Notes under the pieces: model-generated
Databases searched by the model: none
Told to the model about the DNA's origin: nothing
What the model saw: only the letters and a program-made list of their open reading frames with translations
Part shown: positions 5,234 to 13,346 of the stretch, one piece after another
How positions within the stretch are numbered: position 1 is the first letter of the stretch
Layout: every line of letters begins with the position of its first letter
Made by a program: the position numbers and the translations under genes
Source of the DNA: SVTX01 sp045585895
GTDB taxonomy: Bacteria; Bacillota; Clostridia; Oscillospirales; CAG-272
DNA length: 14,857 nucleotides
Reading direction: 5' to 3'
NCBI GenBank assembly: GCA_045585895.1
Contig: JAZMZI010000104.1
Coordinates: 1 to 14,857, forward strand

Positions 5234-6517
5234 TCAGCCCCTTTTATTGTTTTCATTCCACTCATTAACCGCATCGACAAATTCCTTCTGCACTGCTTCA
5301 CCATAGGCATCGGGAAGAAGCGAAACACAGGGATATCCACCCTCAAGAGCTAAGATCATATGGCTATGCTCCAAAAATTTATCTGCCGGAGGAAGTGCCG
5401 TATTTGTTCCCAAGTGATCAAGATTGAGTATCTTGTGGGGCGAGGAATAGCGGCATACCTTGTAATGCTCCTGTGTCAAGCCTCTCCATTTGCCCTCGGA
5501 ATCGAGATTTACGTCGTTAAGTCGCACCGTATCGCAATATTTCGACACGAAAATATCGGGAATATGGCTCTCGACCTCAACCGTGGGCTCGATTTCCTTG
5601 ATTATGCGGTACATTCTCTTAAGCAGATCTCGCATATCCTGCTTGTAGCCGTATGCGATGTCAAGTTTGAATTTTCTGAATCCCATATCGATATATTTCT
5701 TAAAAATACCGTAAAAATAATCATCAAGAAGGTCGGAATCAAGCAGATATTTCCAACGGAGCGGGAAATTCGGGTCAGCGTGATAGCTACTGCCCACCAC
5801 CTCGGGGTGTTCTTTGGCAAGGTCGCAATCGTCTGTTATGACGAAGGGGCAAAGCCAGAGACCGGGAATAAAGCCGCGGGAGATCATATCGCGGCAAAGT
5901 CTTGCCATATCGGGAAATTTTACGGGATTGGGATTATAATTACCGAAAATTCGCTGACCCTTTTCATTAAGCTCCATGTCCCAGCCATCGTCGATAGTCA
6001 GCTTACCCTTGGGAAGTCCCAACGCCTCGATTCTGTCCATATAATCGTAGATAAAAGCCTCGTCAAGAGGAGCCTGAGTATTTTCAAGTCCTTTTTCCTT
6101 TTGCCGACGCTTCTGCTCGTTCCATGTGCAGTATTCAATGCCGCCCCATAACTTCTCGTTTTTCTGTTCGGGGATATTTTCAAGAATTATCTCGTTGTAT
6201 TTTGCCCACTCTGCATAAGGGTCACAGCTCTCGTTGTAATAAAGAGACTGACCCGCAGAGCAAGTAACGGTCAGCGTACCTCTTCCGTCGTGAGCAAATC
6301 TGCCGCCCTTGCTATCGTCAAGAAAGCCGAAAAATGCGTTAGGTGTGATCAGCACGGGTGAACCCGATGTGCTTGCCGCCTTCAAATTAAAGGGATCAAA
6401 GTCAAACGCCTCGTATTTATAGTACACGTTCACGTTACCCTGATTGTAAAAGGGCAAAAAACAAGGCAACAGCACTTTGAAATTAAAGATCGTTTCCTTT
6501 TCGCAATTGATTATCAT
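5234..6517 (-). CDS. Alpha-galactosidase-like glycoside hydrolase (clan GH-D, GH36/GH27-like)
   Basis: A retaining TIM-barrel glycosidase, likely acting on alpha-galactosides or related alpha-linked sugars. The core motifs are GKLTIDDGWD (residues 171-180; paired Asp176-Asp177 bind substrate), FPDMARLCRDMISRGFIPGLWLCPF (201-225) and FRKFKLDIAYG (280-290; Asp286 is the candidate nucleophile). The acid/base is probably an Asp in DTVRLNDVNLD (329-339). At 427 residues it is much shorter than classical GH36 (about 700): the N-terminal beta-sandwich is reduced and the C-terminal domain is nearly absent. No signal peptide is evident. The ATG at 6517 is preceded by AAAGGAG with 9-base spacing. It lies 63 bases after pyrI with no terminator, so it may be the last gene of the pyr transcript. 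GH31 or an uncharacterised family are alternatives. Confidence 0.7.
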   Translation of the reverse strand: MIINCEKETIFNFKVLLPCFLPFYNQGNVNVYYKYEAFDFDPFNLKAASTSGSPVLITPNAFFGFLDDSKGGRFAHDGRGTLTVTCSAGQSLYYNESCDPYAEWAKYNEIILENIPEQKNEKLWGGIEYCTWNEQKRRQKEKGLENTQAPLDEAFIYDYMDRIEALGLPKGKLTIDDGWDMELNEKGQRIFGNYNPNPVKFPDMARLCRDMISRGFIPGLWLCPFVITDDCDLAKEHPEVVGSSYHADPNFPLRWKYLLDSDLLDDYFYGIFKKYIDMGFRKFKLDIAYGYKQDMRDLLKRMYRIIKEIEPTVEVESHIPDIFVSKYCDTVRLNDVNLDSEGKWRGLTQEHYKVCRYSSPHKILNLDHLGTNTALPPADKFLEHSHMILALEGGYPCVSLLPDAYGEAVQKEFVDAVNEWNENNKRG

Positions 6518-6580
6518 AACATGATACTCCTTTCACAAAAAAACAGGGCAAAGAAAAAGTACGCACTGATTTTTATTAAC

Positions 6581-6997
6581 TTATTCAGCCTTGACCTCAC
6601 AGTAGATGCAACGGTAGACGCGCTTTTCTCTGTCGGTGAGCTTAAATATGTGCGGAAGCTCCTGCTCCGTGGTAGTGATACAACGGGGATTCTTGCATTT
6701 TATTACGTTCGTAAGCTTTTCGGGAAGTCCGATGCTCTTCTTTTCAACCAACACCGAATCCTTGATTATATCAACGGTGATACCGGGGTCAACGTAACCG
6801 AGAATGTCCATATTAAGCTCGATATCGGCATCTATTTTGATAATATCCTTTTTCCCCATCTTGCGGCTGGAGGCATTTTTGATAATAGCGACCGCGCAAT
6901 CAAGCTCGTCAAGCTTCAAAAGGCTGTAGACCGTCATTCCAAGTCCTGCGGTAATGTGGTCGATAACGATACCGTTCTTGATAGAATCTATATTCAT
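6581..6997 (-). CDS. pyrI: Aspartate carbamoyltransferase regulatory subunit
   Basis: Binds the end-product nucleotides that control aspartate transcarbamoylase and holds the catalytic trimers together in the holoenzyme. The 138-residue length is close to the family (about 150). The N-terminal allosteric domain is recognisable by IKNGIVIDHI (residues 6-15) and IIKNASSRKMGKKDIIKI (38-55). The C-terminal zinc site is complete: Cys101 and Cys106 in CKNPRC, Cys130 and Cys133 in CIYC. Its ATG overlaps the pyrB stop by four bases (ATGA), showing translational coupling and a 1:1 product ratio, as expected for a PyrB-PyrI complex. Confidence 0.97.
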   Translation of the reverse strand: MNIDSIKNGIVIDHITAGLGMTVYSLLKLDELDCAVAIIKNASSRKMGKKDIIKIDADIELNMDILGYVDPGITVDIIKDSVLVEKKSIGLPEKLTNVIKCKNPRCITTTEQELPHIFKLTDREKRVYRCIYCEVKAE

Positions 6998-7911
6998 ACT
7001 TCCACCTCCAAAAGCTTGAGAATAAGCGCCATTCTCATATATTTTCCGTTAAGCACCTGCTTGAAATAGCAGGCTCTGGGATCGTCGTCAATAGCTACGG
7101 CGATCTCGTTTACTCTGGGCAGAGGATGAAGAATGGAAAGATCGGCCTTTGCTCCCTTAAGCTTGTCGGGAGTCAGTATGTAGCTGTCCTTAAGACGGAG
7201 ATAGTCTTCCTCGTTGAAGAATCTTTCTCTCTGAACACGCGTCATATAAAGCACGTCAAGCTCGGGCATTACCTCAAGCAGATCTGTGGTCTGCTTGTAT
7301 TCAATGCCGTTAGGCTTCAAATATTCTTCCTTGACGTAGCTGGGGAGCTTCAGCTCCTCGGGGGAGATCAGCACGATCTTGATGCCCGTGTAGCGAGAAA
7401 GCGCGCTTATAAGCGAATGAACCGTTCTGCCGAACTTAAGGTCTCCGCAAAATCCTACGGTGAGATTATCAAGTCTTCCCTTTTCTCTCCAGATGGTGAG
7501 AAGGTCAGCCAAAGTCTGGGTGGGATGATTGTGACCGCCGTCACCCGCGTTGATAACGGGAATGGTGGAGTTCATGGAAGCCACCAGAGGCGCGCCCTCC
7601 TTGGGGTGTCTCATAGCGATAATATCCGCGTAGCAGGAGACCGTCTTTGCGGTATCCGCAACGCTCTCGCCCTTAGCCGCGCTGGATGAGCCTGCGCTGG
7701 ACACCGAAAGCACGTTGCCGCCAAGCTCGTACATAGCCGCCTCAAAGGAAAGACGGGTTCTGGTTGAAGGCTCGAAGAAAAGCGTTGCCAGCTTCTTGTA
7801 GCGGCAGGAATCAGCGTACTTTTTGGGGTTGGCGATAATATCCTCGGCAACTCGCAAAAGCTCTTCTATTTCGGCGGTGGACAGCTCTTGAATATCAATA
7901 AGATGTCTCAT
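6994..7911 (-). CDS. pyrB: Aspartate carbamoyltransferase catalytic subunit
   Basis: Joins carbamoyl phosphate and aspartate to make carbamoyl aspartate, the committed step of pyrimidine synthesis. The 305-residue length is normal. Visible motifs: FFEPSTRTR (residues 45-53) for carbamoyl phosphate binding, SSAAKGES around Lys80 (the loop supplied to the neighbouring subunit), GHNHPTQTL (126-134) and LHPLPR (261-266). The start at 7911 has AAAGG upstream. It is coupled to pyrI by overlap. The 116-base spacer back to pyrE contains three hairpins without a T-tail. Confidence 0.98.
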   Translation of the reverse strand: MRHLIDIQELSTAEIEELLRVAEDIIANPKKYADSCRYKKLATLFFEPSTRTRLSFEAAMYELGGNVLSVSSAGSSSAAKGESVADTAKTVSCYADIIAMRHPKEGAPLVASMNSTIPVINAGDGGHNHPTQTLADLLTIWREKGRLDNLTVGFCGDLKFGRTVHSLISALSRYTGIKIVLISPEELKLPSYVKEEYLKPNGIEYKQTTDLLEVMPELDVLYMTRVQRERFFNEEDYLRLKDSYILTPDKLKGAKADLSILHPLPRVNEIAVAIDDDPRACYFKQVLNGKYMRMALILKLLEVEV

Positions 7912-7923
7912 AAATTACCTTTC

Positions 7924-8025
7924 TGCCGTATAAACGGCATAAATCAATCTATAAATGAATTTTGCTTTAGCAAAATTCGCGCGTGAAGCAGTTTATTTTA
8001 CTCTTGAAAGAGCGCACCTTCACGC
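7924..8025 (-). repeat. Three hairpins in the pyrE-pyrB spacer
   Basis: Three inverted repeats fill the spacer. They are TGCCGT-ATAA-ACGGCA (7924-7939), GAATTTTGC-TTTA-GCAAAATTC (7957-7978, perfect 9 bp), and GCGTGAAG/CTTCACGC (7981-7988 with 8018-8025) enclosing a small CTCTT/AAGAG hairpin. None has a T-run on the minus strand, so simple termination is unlikely. RNA processing, mRNA stabilisation or repeat elements are possible. I did not see a PyrR-type antiterminator. Confidence 0.6.
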
Positions 8026-8027
8026 AG

Positions 8028-8684
8028 TTATGCCTTTGCTCCGTTTACTGCGAGATAGTTCTTGATCCTCTGAACGTTCTCGGCATTCTTTTCGTCCTCT
8101 TCAAGATACTCGATGATGTCGTAAACGTCTACGATGGAATATACGGGGAAACCAAACTGCTCCTCGATCTCCTGCATAGCGCCCTTCTCGCTCTGTCCCT
8201 TCTCCTTGCGGTCTACCATGATGAAGGTAGCGGCTACCTTTGTTTCCTCAAGGTGGGAAAGGATCTCCATGCTCTCGCGGATCGCGGTGCCTGCGGTGAT
8301 AACGTCCTCGATGATGACGATCTCCTCGCCAGCAGTGGGAACGTAGCCTACGAAGGTTCCGCCCTCGCCGTGGTCCTTAACCTCCTTACGGTTGAAGAAG
8401 AAAGGCACGTTAAGACCGTTCTTGGAAAGTGCAACTGCCGCAGATACGGAGAGCGAGATTCCCTTGTATGCGGGTCCGTAAAGAACCGCCTGCTTCGCTC
8501 CGAGCTTTTCAAAATAAGCCTTTGCGTAGAACTCGCCGAGAGTTGCTATGTCGCTACCGGTCTTAATCATTCCCGCATTGATGAAATAAGGGATCTTTCT
8601 GCCGCTCTTTGCGGTGAAATCGCCAAACTTAAGAACGCCGGCGTTCTCCAAAAACTGTATAAATTCTCTCTTGTAAGCTTCCAT
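8028..8684 (-). CDS. pyrE: Orotate phosphoribosyltransferase
   Basis: Transfers ribose-5-phosphate from PRPP to orotate, giving OMP. The PRPP-binding signature VIIEDVITAGTA is at residues 123-134, and the flexible catalytic loop RKEVKDHGEGG (99-109) has the expected Lys100, Lys103 and His105. The open frame extends upstream to an ATG at 8744, but those 20 extra residues have no family match. The ATG at 8684 (protein starting MEAYKREF) follows AAAGGAAAT and gives 218 residues, normal for the family. It is followed by the hairpin-rich spacer before pyrB. Confidence 0.95.
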   Translation of the reverse strand: MEAYKREFIQFLENAGVLKFGDFTAKSGRKIPYFINAGMIKTGSDIATLGEFYAKAYFEKLGAKQAVLYGPAYKGISLSVSAAVALSKNGLNVPFFFNRKEVKDHGEGGTFVGYVPTAGEEIVIIEDVITAGTAIRESMEILSHLEETKVAATFIMVDRKEKGQSEKGAMQEIEEQFGFPVYSIVDVYDIIEYLEEDEKNAENVQRIKNYLAVNGAKA

Positions 8685-8779
8685 TTTTATTTCCTTTCCT
8701 GCCTTCGGTGACCAACCCTTTTCGATAAAAGGGGTGGATCCCAAAAGCTTTACAAATAATTATTTAATTAATATTTCTT

Positions 8780-8812
8780 GGCACTTGCAGATTTTTCAGG
8801 CTAACAAGTGCC
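8780..8812 (-). repeat. Inverted repeat in pyrF-pyrE spacer
   Basis: GGCACTTG (8780-8787) and CAAGTGCC (8805-8812) form a perfect 8-bp stem with a 17-base loop. It directly adjoins the larger palindrome at 8817-8915. There is no T-run on the minus strand. Confidence 0.55.
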
Positions 8813-8816
8813 GATT

Positions 8817-8915
8817 CATTTTTTCTATATGCAAGGCGCACCGGAGCAAGCAAAGCGCAGGCATAGTTACCTATGTCAAGCTGCTTGCGAGGAGCAACGA
8901 AGCATATAGGAAAAA
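8817..8915. repeat. Imperfect palindromic miniature element in pyrF-pyrE spacer
   Basis: About 100 bases with nested inverted arms: CTATATGC (8825-8832) with GCATATAG (8902-8909), GCAAGCA (8846-8852) with TGCTTGC (8882-8888), and CATAG (8862-8866) with CTATG (8871-8875) around a TTAC loop. T-rich and A-rich runs flank the outside. The form resembles a non-coding REP/MITE-type element inserted between two operon genes. It is not coding in any convincing frame. Confidence 0.6.
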
Positions 8916-8928
8916 GGGATTGGCAGAA

Positions 8929-9627
8929 TCAATCGCAGAATTCAGCAACGCAACGCTCGTACGCCGCAACAGGATCAGCCGCAGCGGTAATAGGACGACC
9001 TACTACGATGTAGTCAGAGCCGATCTTCTTTGCCTCGGCGGGAGTCATAACTCTCTTCTGGTCACCGATATCGCCGTCGGCAAATCTTACACCGGGGGTA
9101 ACGGTAACAAATCCTGCACCGCAGGTATCGTGAACCTTGCCCGCCTCAAGAGGAGAGCAAACGACGCCGTCAAGACCTGCCTCCATAGCGTTGTGAGCAT
9201 AGTGCATAACTACCTTGTCAATAGGCTCCTTGATGAGAAGGTCGTTCTCCATAGCCTCCTGATCGGTGCTTGTAAGCTGAGTAACCGCGATAAGCATAGG
9301 GCGGGTGCCGTCGGGTCTGGTAAGACCCTCGATAGCAGCCTCCATCATTCTCTTGGTGCCTGCCGCGTGAAGGTTGGTCATATCAACGTCAAGGCGAGAA
9401 AGAACCGCCATAGACTTTTTAACGGTGTTGGGGATATCGTGAAGCTTAAGGTCGAGGAAGATCTTGTGTCCTCTTGCCTTGATCTCCTTTACTATAGCGG
9501 GGCCCTCAGCATAGTAAAGCTCCATTCCGATCTTGACGAAGGGCTTTCTGCCGGTGAACTTGTCAAGAAATGCAAATGTCTTTTCCGCGCTGTCGAAATC
9601 ACAGGCGATGATTACGTCTTTTCCCAT
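8929..9627 (-). CDS. pyrF: Orotidine 5'-phosphate decarboxylase
   Basis: Decarboxylates OMP to UMP, the last step of the pathway. The 232-residue length fits the group I bacterial enzyme. The active-site tetrad motif FLDLKLHDIPNTV (residues 57-69) gives Asp59, Lys61 and Asp64. IACDFD at the start (7-12) and FVKIGMELYY (30-39) supply the other Asp and Lys. VTPGVRFADGDIGDQKRVMTP and DYIVVGRPIT near the C-terminus bind the phosphate. A GAAAGGAAG ribosome site precedes the start. It lies 21 bases after the GH2 gene, so it is in the same transcript. Confidence 0.97.
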   Translation of the reverse strand: MGKDVIIACDFDSAEKTFAFLDKFTGRKPFVKIGMELYYAEGPAIVKEIKARGHKIFLDLKLHDIPNTVKKSMAVLSRLDVDMTNLHAAGTKRMMEAAIEGLTRPDGTRPMLIAVTQLTSTDQEAMENDLLIKEPIDKVVMHYAHNAMEAGLDGVVCSPLEAGKVHDTCGAGFVTVTPGVRFADGDIGDQKRVMTPAEAKKIGSDYIVVGRPITAAADPVAAYERCVAEFCD

Positions 9628-9648
9628 TTTTATATACTTCCTTTCAAA

Positions 9649-12399
9649 TTATTTTTTCTTTCTTACTGCAGTCTTGTCGTTGGGGTTGAACGCGAAATTC
9701 GTGTTCTCCGCACCCTTGACTACCTTTCCGTGAATAAGAGACGAAAGTCCCTCACGGTCAATTTTTATCTTCGGAGCGAAATCCTCGCTCAAAGCATACT
9801 TAATTATCTCATTTTTCAGCCAACGAGCCGAAATTTCCTTGTCGTTGAATTTAAACGAGCAAACGAGAAGCCTTCCGTTCAAAGCCTTGTACTCAAAGAG
9901 CGCCGCCTGACGAATGATATTCTTGTGAGAGGAGACGACCTCGATAATAGGATCAAAGGACACCTTGTCGCTCTCAAGAATTACCGCGCGACCGCCCTCC
10001 ATAAGGCTCTCAAACTGCCACGAGCAGAATCCTCCGTGTGGCAGATTCTCCAGTATGGGGTGATCGTTTATAACGGTTGCAAGATTTCCCGAGGTTCTTC
10101 CCGCAAGAGCTATCTTGAATGACAGAGAGTTGCTTTGGAAGGGCTCTGCGCCTAATATCACTACGTCTCTGCCTTCTTCGAGGTGACGGACAAGCTCGTC
10201 CTCGCCCATGCGATCGGCAACCACAAGATCTCCGAAATCCTCAACGGTCTCGGTCTTGGGATAGAGATAAAGCTCCCACTCGTTCTCGGCGTGGCAATCC
10301 TTTGCATCGAGAGTGACCGAAAGCTTCATTTCTTCAGGTCTTTCAACCTCGGGAAGCTCGGCATTCAGATAGGCCAGATGGCTTATCTTGCCGCCCTCTA
10401 TACCGCTTACGTCAAAGTTATGTCCAACAAATATTTCCTTGCCGCCAAGGGTAAGAGTAAATGAAAATTTTGCATCCTCCAGAACCTTAACTCCGTAACA
10501 AGACACCATTATCCGGCATCTAAACACTTCGCCCGATTCAAAATTGGCGCGTCTGCCAAGATCGGTGAGCAGTACCGTGGGAGAATTGTAGCGAAGCACG
10601 TTTTCTACCGTTTCCGAGGGCTTCATCTCGTAAAACTCGTTCATCATACCCACGTCGTAGCCAAAGGTGTGCCAATGTGTGTCGATAGGGCCGAGAAAAT
10701 CATATCCCGCGATGTTTTCACCTCGTCTGACCGCTTCAAAGCAGTATTTTCTCACTCTTCTCTGCCACTCACAGGAGTTTTTGAAGTAAAGGGGGGCTCG
10801 CTCAAGCAATCCCTTGCTTTCAAGGTGATCTTCAAGAGAGGAAAACATCTCTGTCTTGCCGATTCTCGTTCCCTTGTATCTCTCCTTCAAGGAAAGGTCG
10901 GTGTAGGTGCCGTCGATACAAATTTCGTGGCTCAGTCTCGGCTTATCGTAAACCTCACTCCAGCTATCCACCTTTTCGATATCGCAAGCTGTGGAGCTAT
11001 AGCTGTGGTGAGCAGAGGTGTAGCTGTTATAAAGGTCGCAGAAGGTATTTGCATACTCAAATCTGCGGGGGTTGTGGGGAAACGGCTCGCTCACCACCTC
11101 GTCCATCTTGTCAGGCTCGTTGGAGAAAGCGTATTCAAGTCCGCGGAGCGCGCTCATAGGTGAGAAGAGCGAATCTGTATTCTCGTGCACCTCGTCGGCG
11201 CACTTATGCAAATGCTCCAAGAAATCGTCGTAGAGCTGAAGCTCGTTTCCGCAACAGTAGATCACCGTAGAGGTATATCTGCGGCAGAATCTTACGATAT
11301 ACTGCCACTCCTCGAAGGTGGTATTATTGGGGCTTTCAACGTGCATCAGGATGCCCTGCTCGTCCGCCGCCTGCATATATTCCTTCGGGGGAATATGAGT
11401 GTGGAAGCGGATGTAGTTGAATCCAAGCTCCTTGAGCTTTTTTATTACGTTTCTGTAGAAACCGAGGTCGTGATTGGGGTGTACGGTCTCGGGATAATAG
11501 CAATGCTCGCAAACTCCGCGGAGGTAATAGGGCTCGCCGTTAAGACGGAAATGCACACCGTCCACGGTAAGTCTTCTCACGCCGAACCTTTTCTCAAAAG
11601 TAGCATCACCGCAGGTCACTTTCAGCGTATAAAGCTTCGGATTCTCGGGGCTCCAATAACCAAGACCTTCGGTATCAAATGAGAAATCTCGGTCAGCACT
11701 ACCGCGCTTCAGTATTTTTTCTCCGTCAAGCACCGACCATTCAATATAGACGGCGTCGGTCGCTTCTATCTTGACCTCGGCATTTTTGCAATCCTCGGAA
11801 ACGAGAACGGCAAGATCACGAAGGGGCGAAGAATAAACGCGAAGCTCGATAAAATCGGTAATACCGCCGCTCCATTCGCAAGCGGCTCTTGACGTAATTC
11901 CCGAAACAGGTTGAGAGTCAAAGCCCTCAAGTCGGTGATTGGAGACCGACAAGACCACGGTATTCTCTCCGTCAACTAAAAGTCCTTCGGGGATAGCCAT
12001 CTCAAATGGCGCGCTGTATCCCTCGTGTCTGCCCAAAAATCTGCCGTTGAGCCAAACCGATGCCGCATTCATAACACCGCCGAAATAAAGAGTTGCATTC
12101 TTCTCTATTCCCTCGCACAAGAATGTGCGGCGATAGAAGAAGTTGCCCATAATATTGGGGAGCGCCATATCGGGGCAGGTATCGGATATTGGATAGCGCT
12201 GAATTCCGTACTCGGGATTTATGCGGAGATTTCTGAAAAAGCTCGTCTTCTGAAAGCTCTCGGTCATATCCTCCCAGTATGCGGGAACGGCATTTTCAAC
12301 CAAACTGCCTTTAACTTCGGGGAGAGCCTCCGAGGTGTATTTATCCTCGGAATAGTCCATTCTCCACGCGCCGTTAAGGGATAAAGCCGAGTATAACAT
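9649..12399 (-). CDS. GH2-family glycoside hydrolase (beta-galactosidase/beta-glucuronidase type)
   Basis: A 916-residue retaining glycosidase. The N-terminal jelly-roll (about 1-190) has GNFFYRRTF and ASVWLNGRFLGRHEGYSAPFE (113-133), the usual GH2 sugar-binding domain; an Ig-like domain (about 190-280) ends in FEKRFGVRRL. The barrel starts with FRLNGEPYYLRGVCEH (284-299). YCCGNELQLY (381-390) gives acid/base Glu386, and LSHEICIDGTY (489-499) the likely nucleophile Glu492. The C-terminal part (about 690-916) has a further beta domain and a segment, DLVVADRMGEDELVRHLEEGRDVVILG, that resembles a GATase-like fold. No signal peptide is seen. The strong ribosome site AAGGAGG lies seven bases before the ATG, 24 bases after pyrD, with pyrF 21 bases downstream. 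It is thus embedded in the pyr operon. The substrate is unknown. Confidence 0.85.
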   Translation of the reverse strand: MLYSALSLNGAWRMDYSEDKYTSEALPEVKGSLVENAVPAYWEDMTESFQKTSFFRNLRINPEYGIQRYPISDTCPDMALPNIMGNFFYRRTFLCEGIEKNATLYFGGVMNAASVWLNGRFLGRHEGYSAPFEMAIPEGLLVDGENTVVLSVSNHRLEGFDSQPVSGITSRAACEWSGGITDFIELRVYSSPLRDLAVLVSEDCKNAEVKIEATDAVYIEWSVLDGEKILKRGSADRDFSFDTEGLGYWSPENPKLYTLKVTCGDATFEKRFGVRRLTVDGVHFRLNGEPYYLRGVCEHCYYPETVHPNHDLGFYRNVIKKLKELGFNYIRFHTHIPPKEYMQAADEQGILMHVESPNNTTFEEWQYIVRFCRRYTSTVIYCCGNELQLYDDFLEHLHKCADEVHENTDSLFSPMSALRGLEYAFSNEPDKMDEVVSEPFPHNPRRFEYANTFCDLYNSYTSAHHSYSSTACDIEKVDSWSEVYDKPRLSHEICIDGTYTDLSLKERYKGTRIGKTEMFSSLEDHLESKGLLERAPLYFKNSCEWQRRVRKYCFEAVRRGENIAGYDFLGPIDTHWHTFGYDVGMMNEFYEMKPSETVENVLRYNSPTVLLTDLGRRANFESGEVFRCRIMVSCYGVKVLEDAKFSFTLTLGGKEIFVGHNFDVSGIEGGKISHLAYLNAELPEVERPEEMKLSVTLDAKDCHAENEWELYLYPKTETVEDFGDLVVADRMGEDELVRHLEEGRDVVILGAEPFQSNSLSFKIALAGRTSGNLATVINDHPILENLPHGGFCSWQFESLMEGGRAVILESDKVSFDPIIEVVSSHKNIIRQAALFEYKALNGRLLVCSFKFNDKEISARWLKNEIIKYALSEDFAPKIKIDREGLSSLIHGKVVKGAENTNFAFNPNDKTAVRKKK

Positions 12400-12423
12400 A
12401 GGAACGTCCTCCTTAAAAGCAAA

Positions 12424-13326
12424 TTAGTCTATCTTCAAACCCTCAAGAGAATCTATGCGATATTTTTCCATAACACGGGGCAGATCCTCAATGATCGTTT
12501 TGCAAGCAAAGGGATCAACGAGGTTTGCGGCTCCCACCTGAACAGCGGTAGCTCCTGCCATCATCATCTCAAGCACGTCCTCGGCAGAAGAAACTCCGCC
12601 CATACCGATAACCGGGATATTGACCGCATGAGACACCTGATATACCATTCTTACCGCTACGGGGAAGATAGCGGGGCCCGAAAATCCGCCCATCTTGTTG
12701 GCGATAACAGGCTTTTTCGTGCGAAGATCGATTCTCATACCGAGAAGAGTATTTATAAGGCTGATACCGTCGGCTCCCGCCGCCTCGCAAGCCTTTGCAA
12801 TGCTGACGATATCGGTCACGTTGGGAGAAAGCTTAACGATAATAGGCTTGGTAGTAACCGCCTTCACCGCTCTCACGACTTCAGCCGCGCCCTCCGCACT
12901 GGTACCGAATGCCATACCGCCGCCGTGGACGTTAGGACAGCTTACGTTGACCTCGATCCAGCCAACCTGATCGCATTTGTCTATCTTTTCGCAGGTGTAT
13001 ACGTATTCTTCGATGGAAAATCCCGAGACGTTAGCCATAACGGGCTTATTGAAGCACTTGGCAAGCTTGGGAAGCTCTTCGGAAATAACCTTTTCAACAC
13101 CGGGATTCTGGAGACCGACGGCATTGATCATTCCGTTAGGGGTCTCGGCAATTCTAGGTGTGGGATTGCCGAAACGGGGATCCTTGGTAGTTCCCTTAAA
13201 GGAGAACGTACCGAGCACATTTATATCGTAAAGTTCGGCGAACTCGTAACCGAATCCGAAAGTACCCGACGCGGGGATCACAGGGTTATCAAGCTCGATT
13301 CCGCAAAGATTAACTTTTGTATTCAT
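12424..13326 (-). CDS. pyrD: Dihydroorotate dehydrogenase, class 1B catalytic subunit
   Basis: Oxidises dihydroorotate to orotate using FMN, passing electrons to the PyrK subunit and then NAD+. At 300 residues it has the length of the soluble 1B type, with no membrane helix. IPASGTFGFG (17-26), FSFKGTT (41-47, FMN lysine), NAVGLQNPG (68-76) and NVSCPNVHGGG (127-137) are diagnostic; Cys130 is the catalytic base, cysteine being characteristic of class 1 enzymes. IGMGGVSSAEDVLEMMMAGATAVQVGAAN is the FMN-phosphate site. The neighbouring pyrK confirms the 1B heterotetramer. A 109-base spacer holding small repeats separates it from pyrK. Confidence 0.97.
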   Translation of the reverse strand: MNTKVNLCGIELDNPVIPASGTFGFGYEFAELYDINVLGTFSFKGTTKDPRFGNPTPRIAETPNGMINAVGLQNPGVEKVISEELPKLAKCFNKPVMANVSGFSIEEYVYTCEKIDKCDQVGWIEVNVSCPNVHGGGMAFGTSAEGAAEVVRAVKAVTTKPIIVKLSPNVTDIVSIAKACEAAGADGISLINTLLGMRIDLRTKKPVIANKMGGFSGPAIFPVAVRMVYQVSHAVNIPVIGMGGVSSAEDVLEMMMAGATAVQVGAANLVDPFACKTIIEDLPRVMEKYRIDSLEGLKID

Positions 13327-13346
13327 AGTAAATTGCCTTTGTAAAG

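Noticed and set aside
5360..6151. 263-residue open frame on the plus strand
   Set aside because: It lies wholly antisense to the GH-D enzyme, whose motifs are clear; no ribosome site and no family features.
7912..8027. PyrR-binding attenuator before pyrB
   Set aside because: No match to the conserved PyrR binding-loop sequence and no terminator/antiterminator pair with a T-run on the minus strand.
8685..8744. Longer pyrE start at 8744
   Set aside because: The extra 20 residues have no family similarity and the internal ATG at 8684 has a good ribosome site and normal protein length.
8734..10122. 462-residue open frame on the plus strand
   Set aside because: It is the antisense shadow of pyrF and the end of the GH2 gene, both with full catalytic motifs; the translation has no domain pattern.
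12628..13344. 238-residue open frame on the plus strand
   Set aside because: Antisense shadow of pyrD, which has its FMN and catalytic Cys motifs intact.
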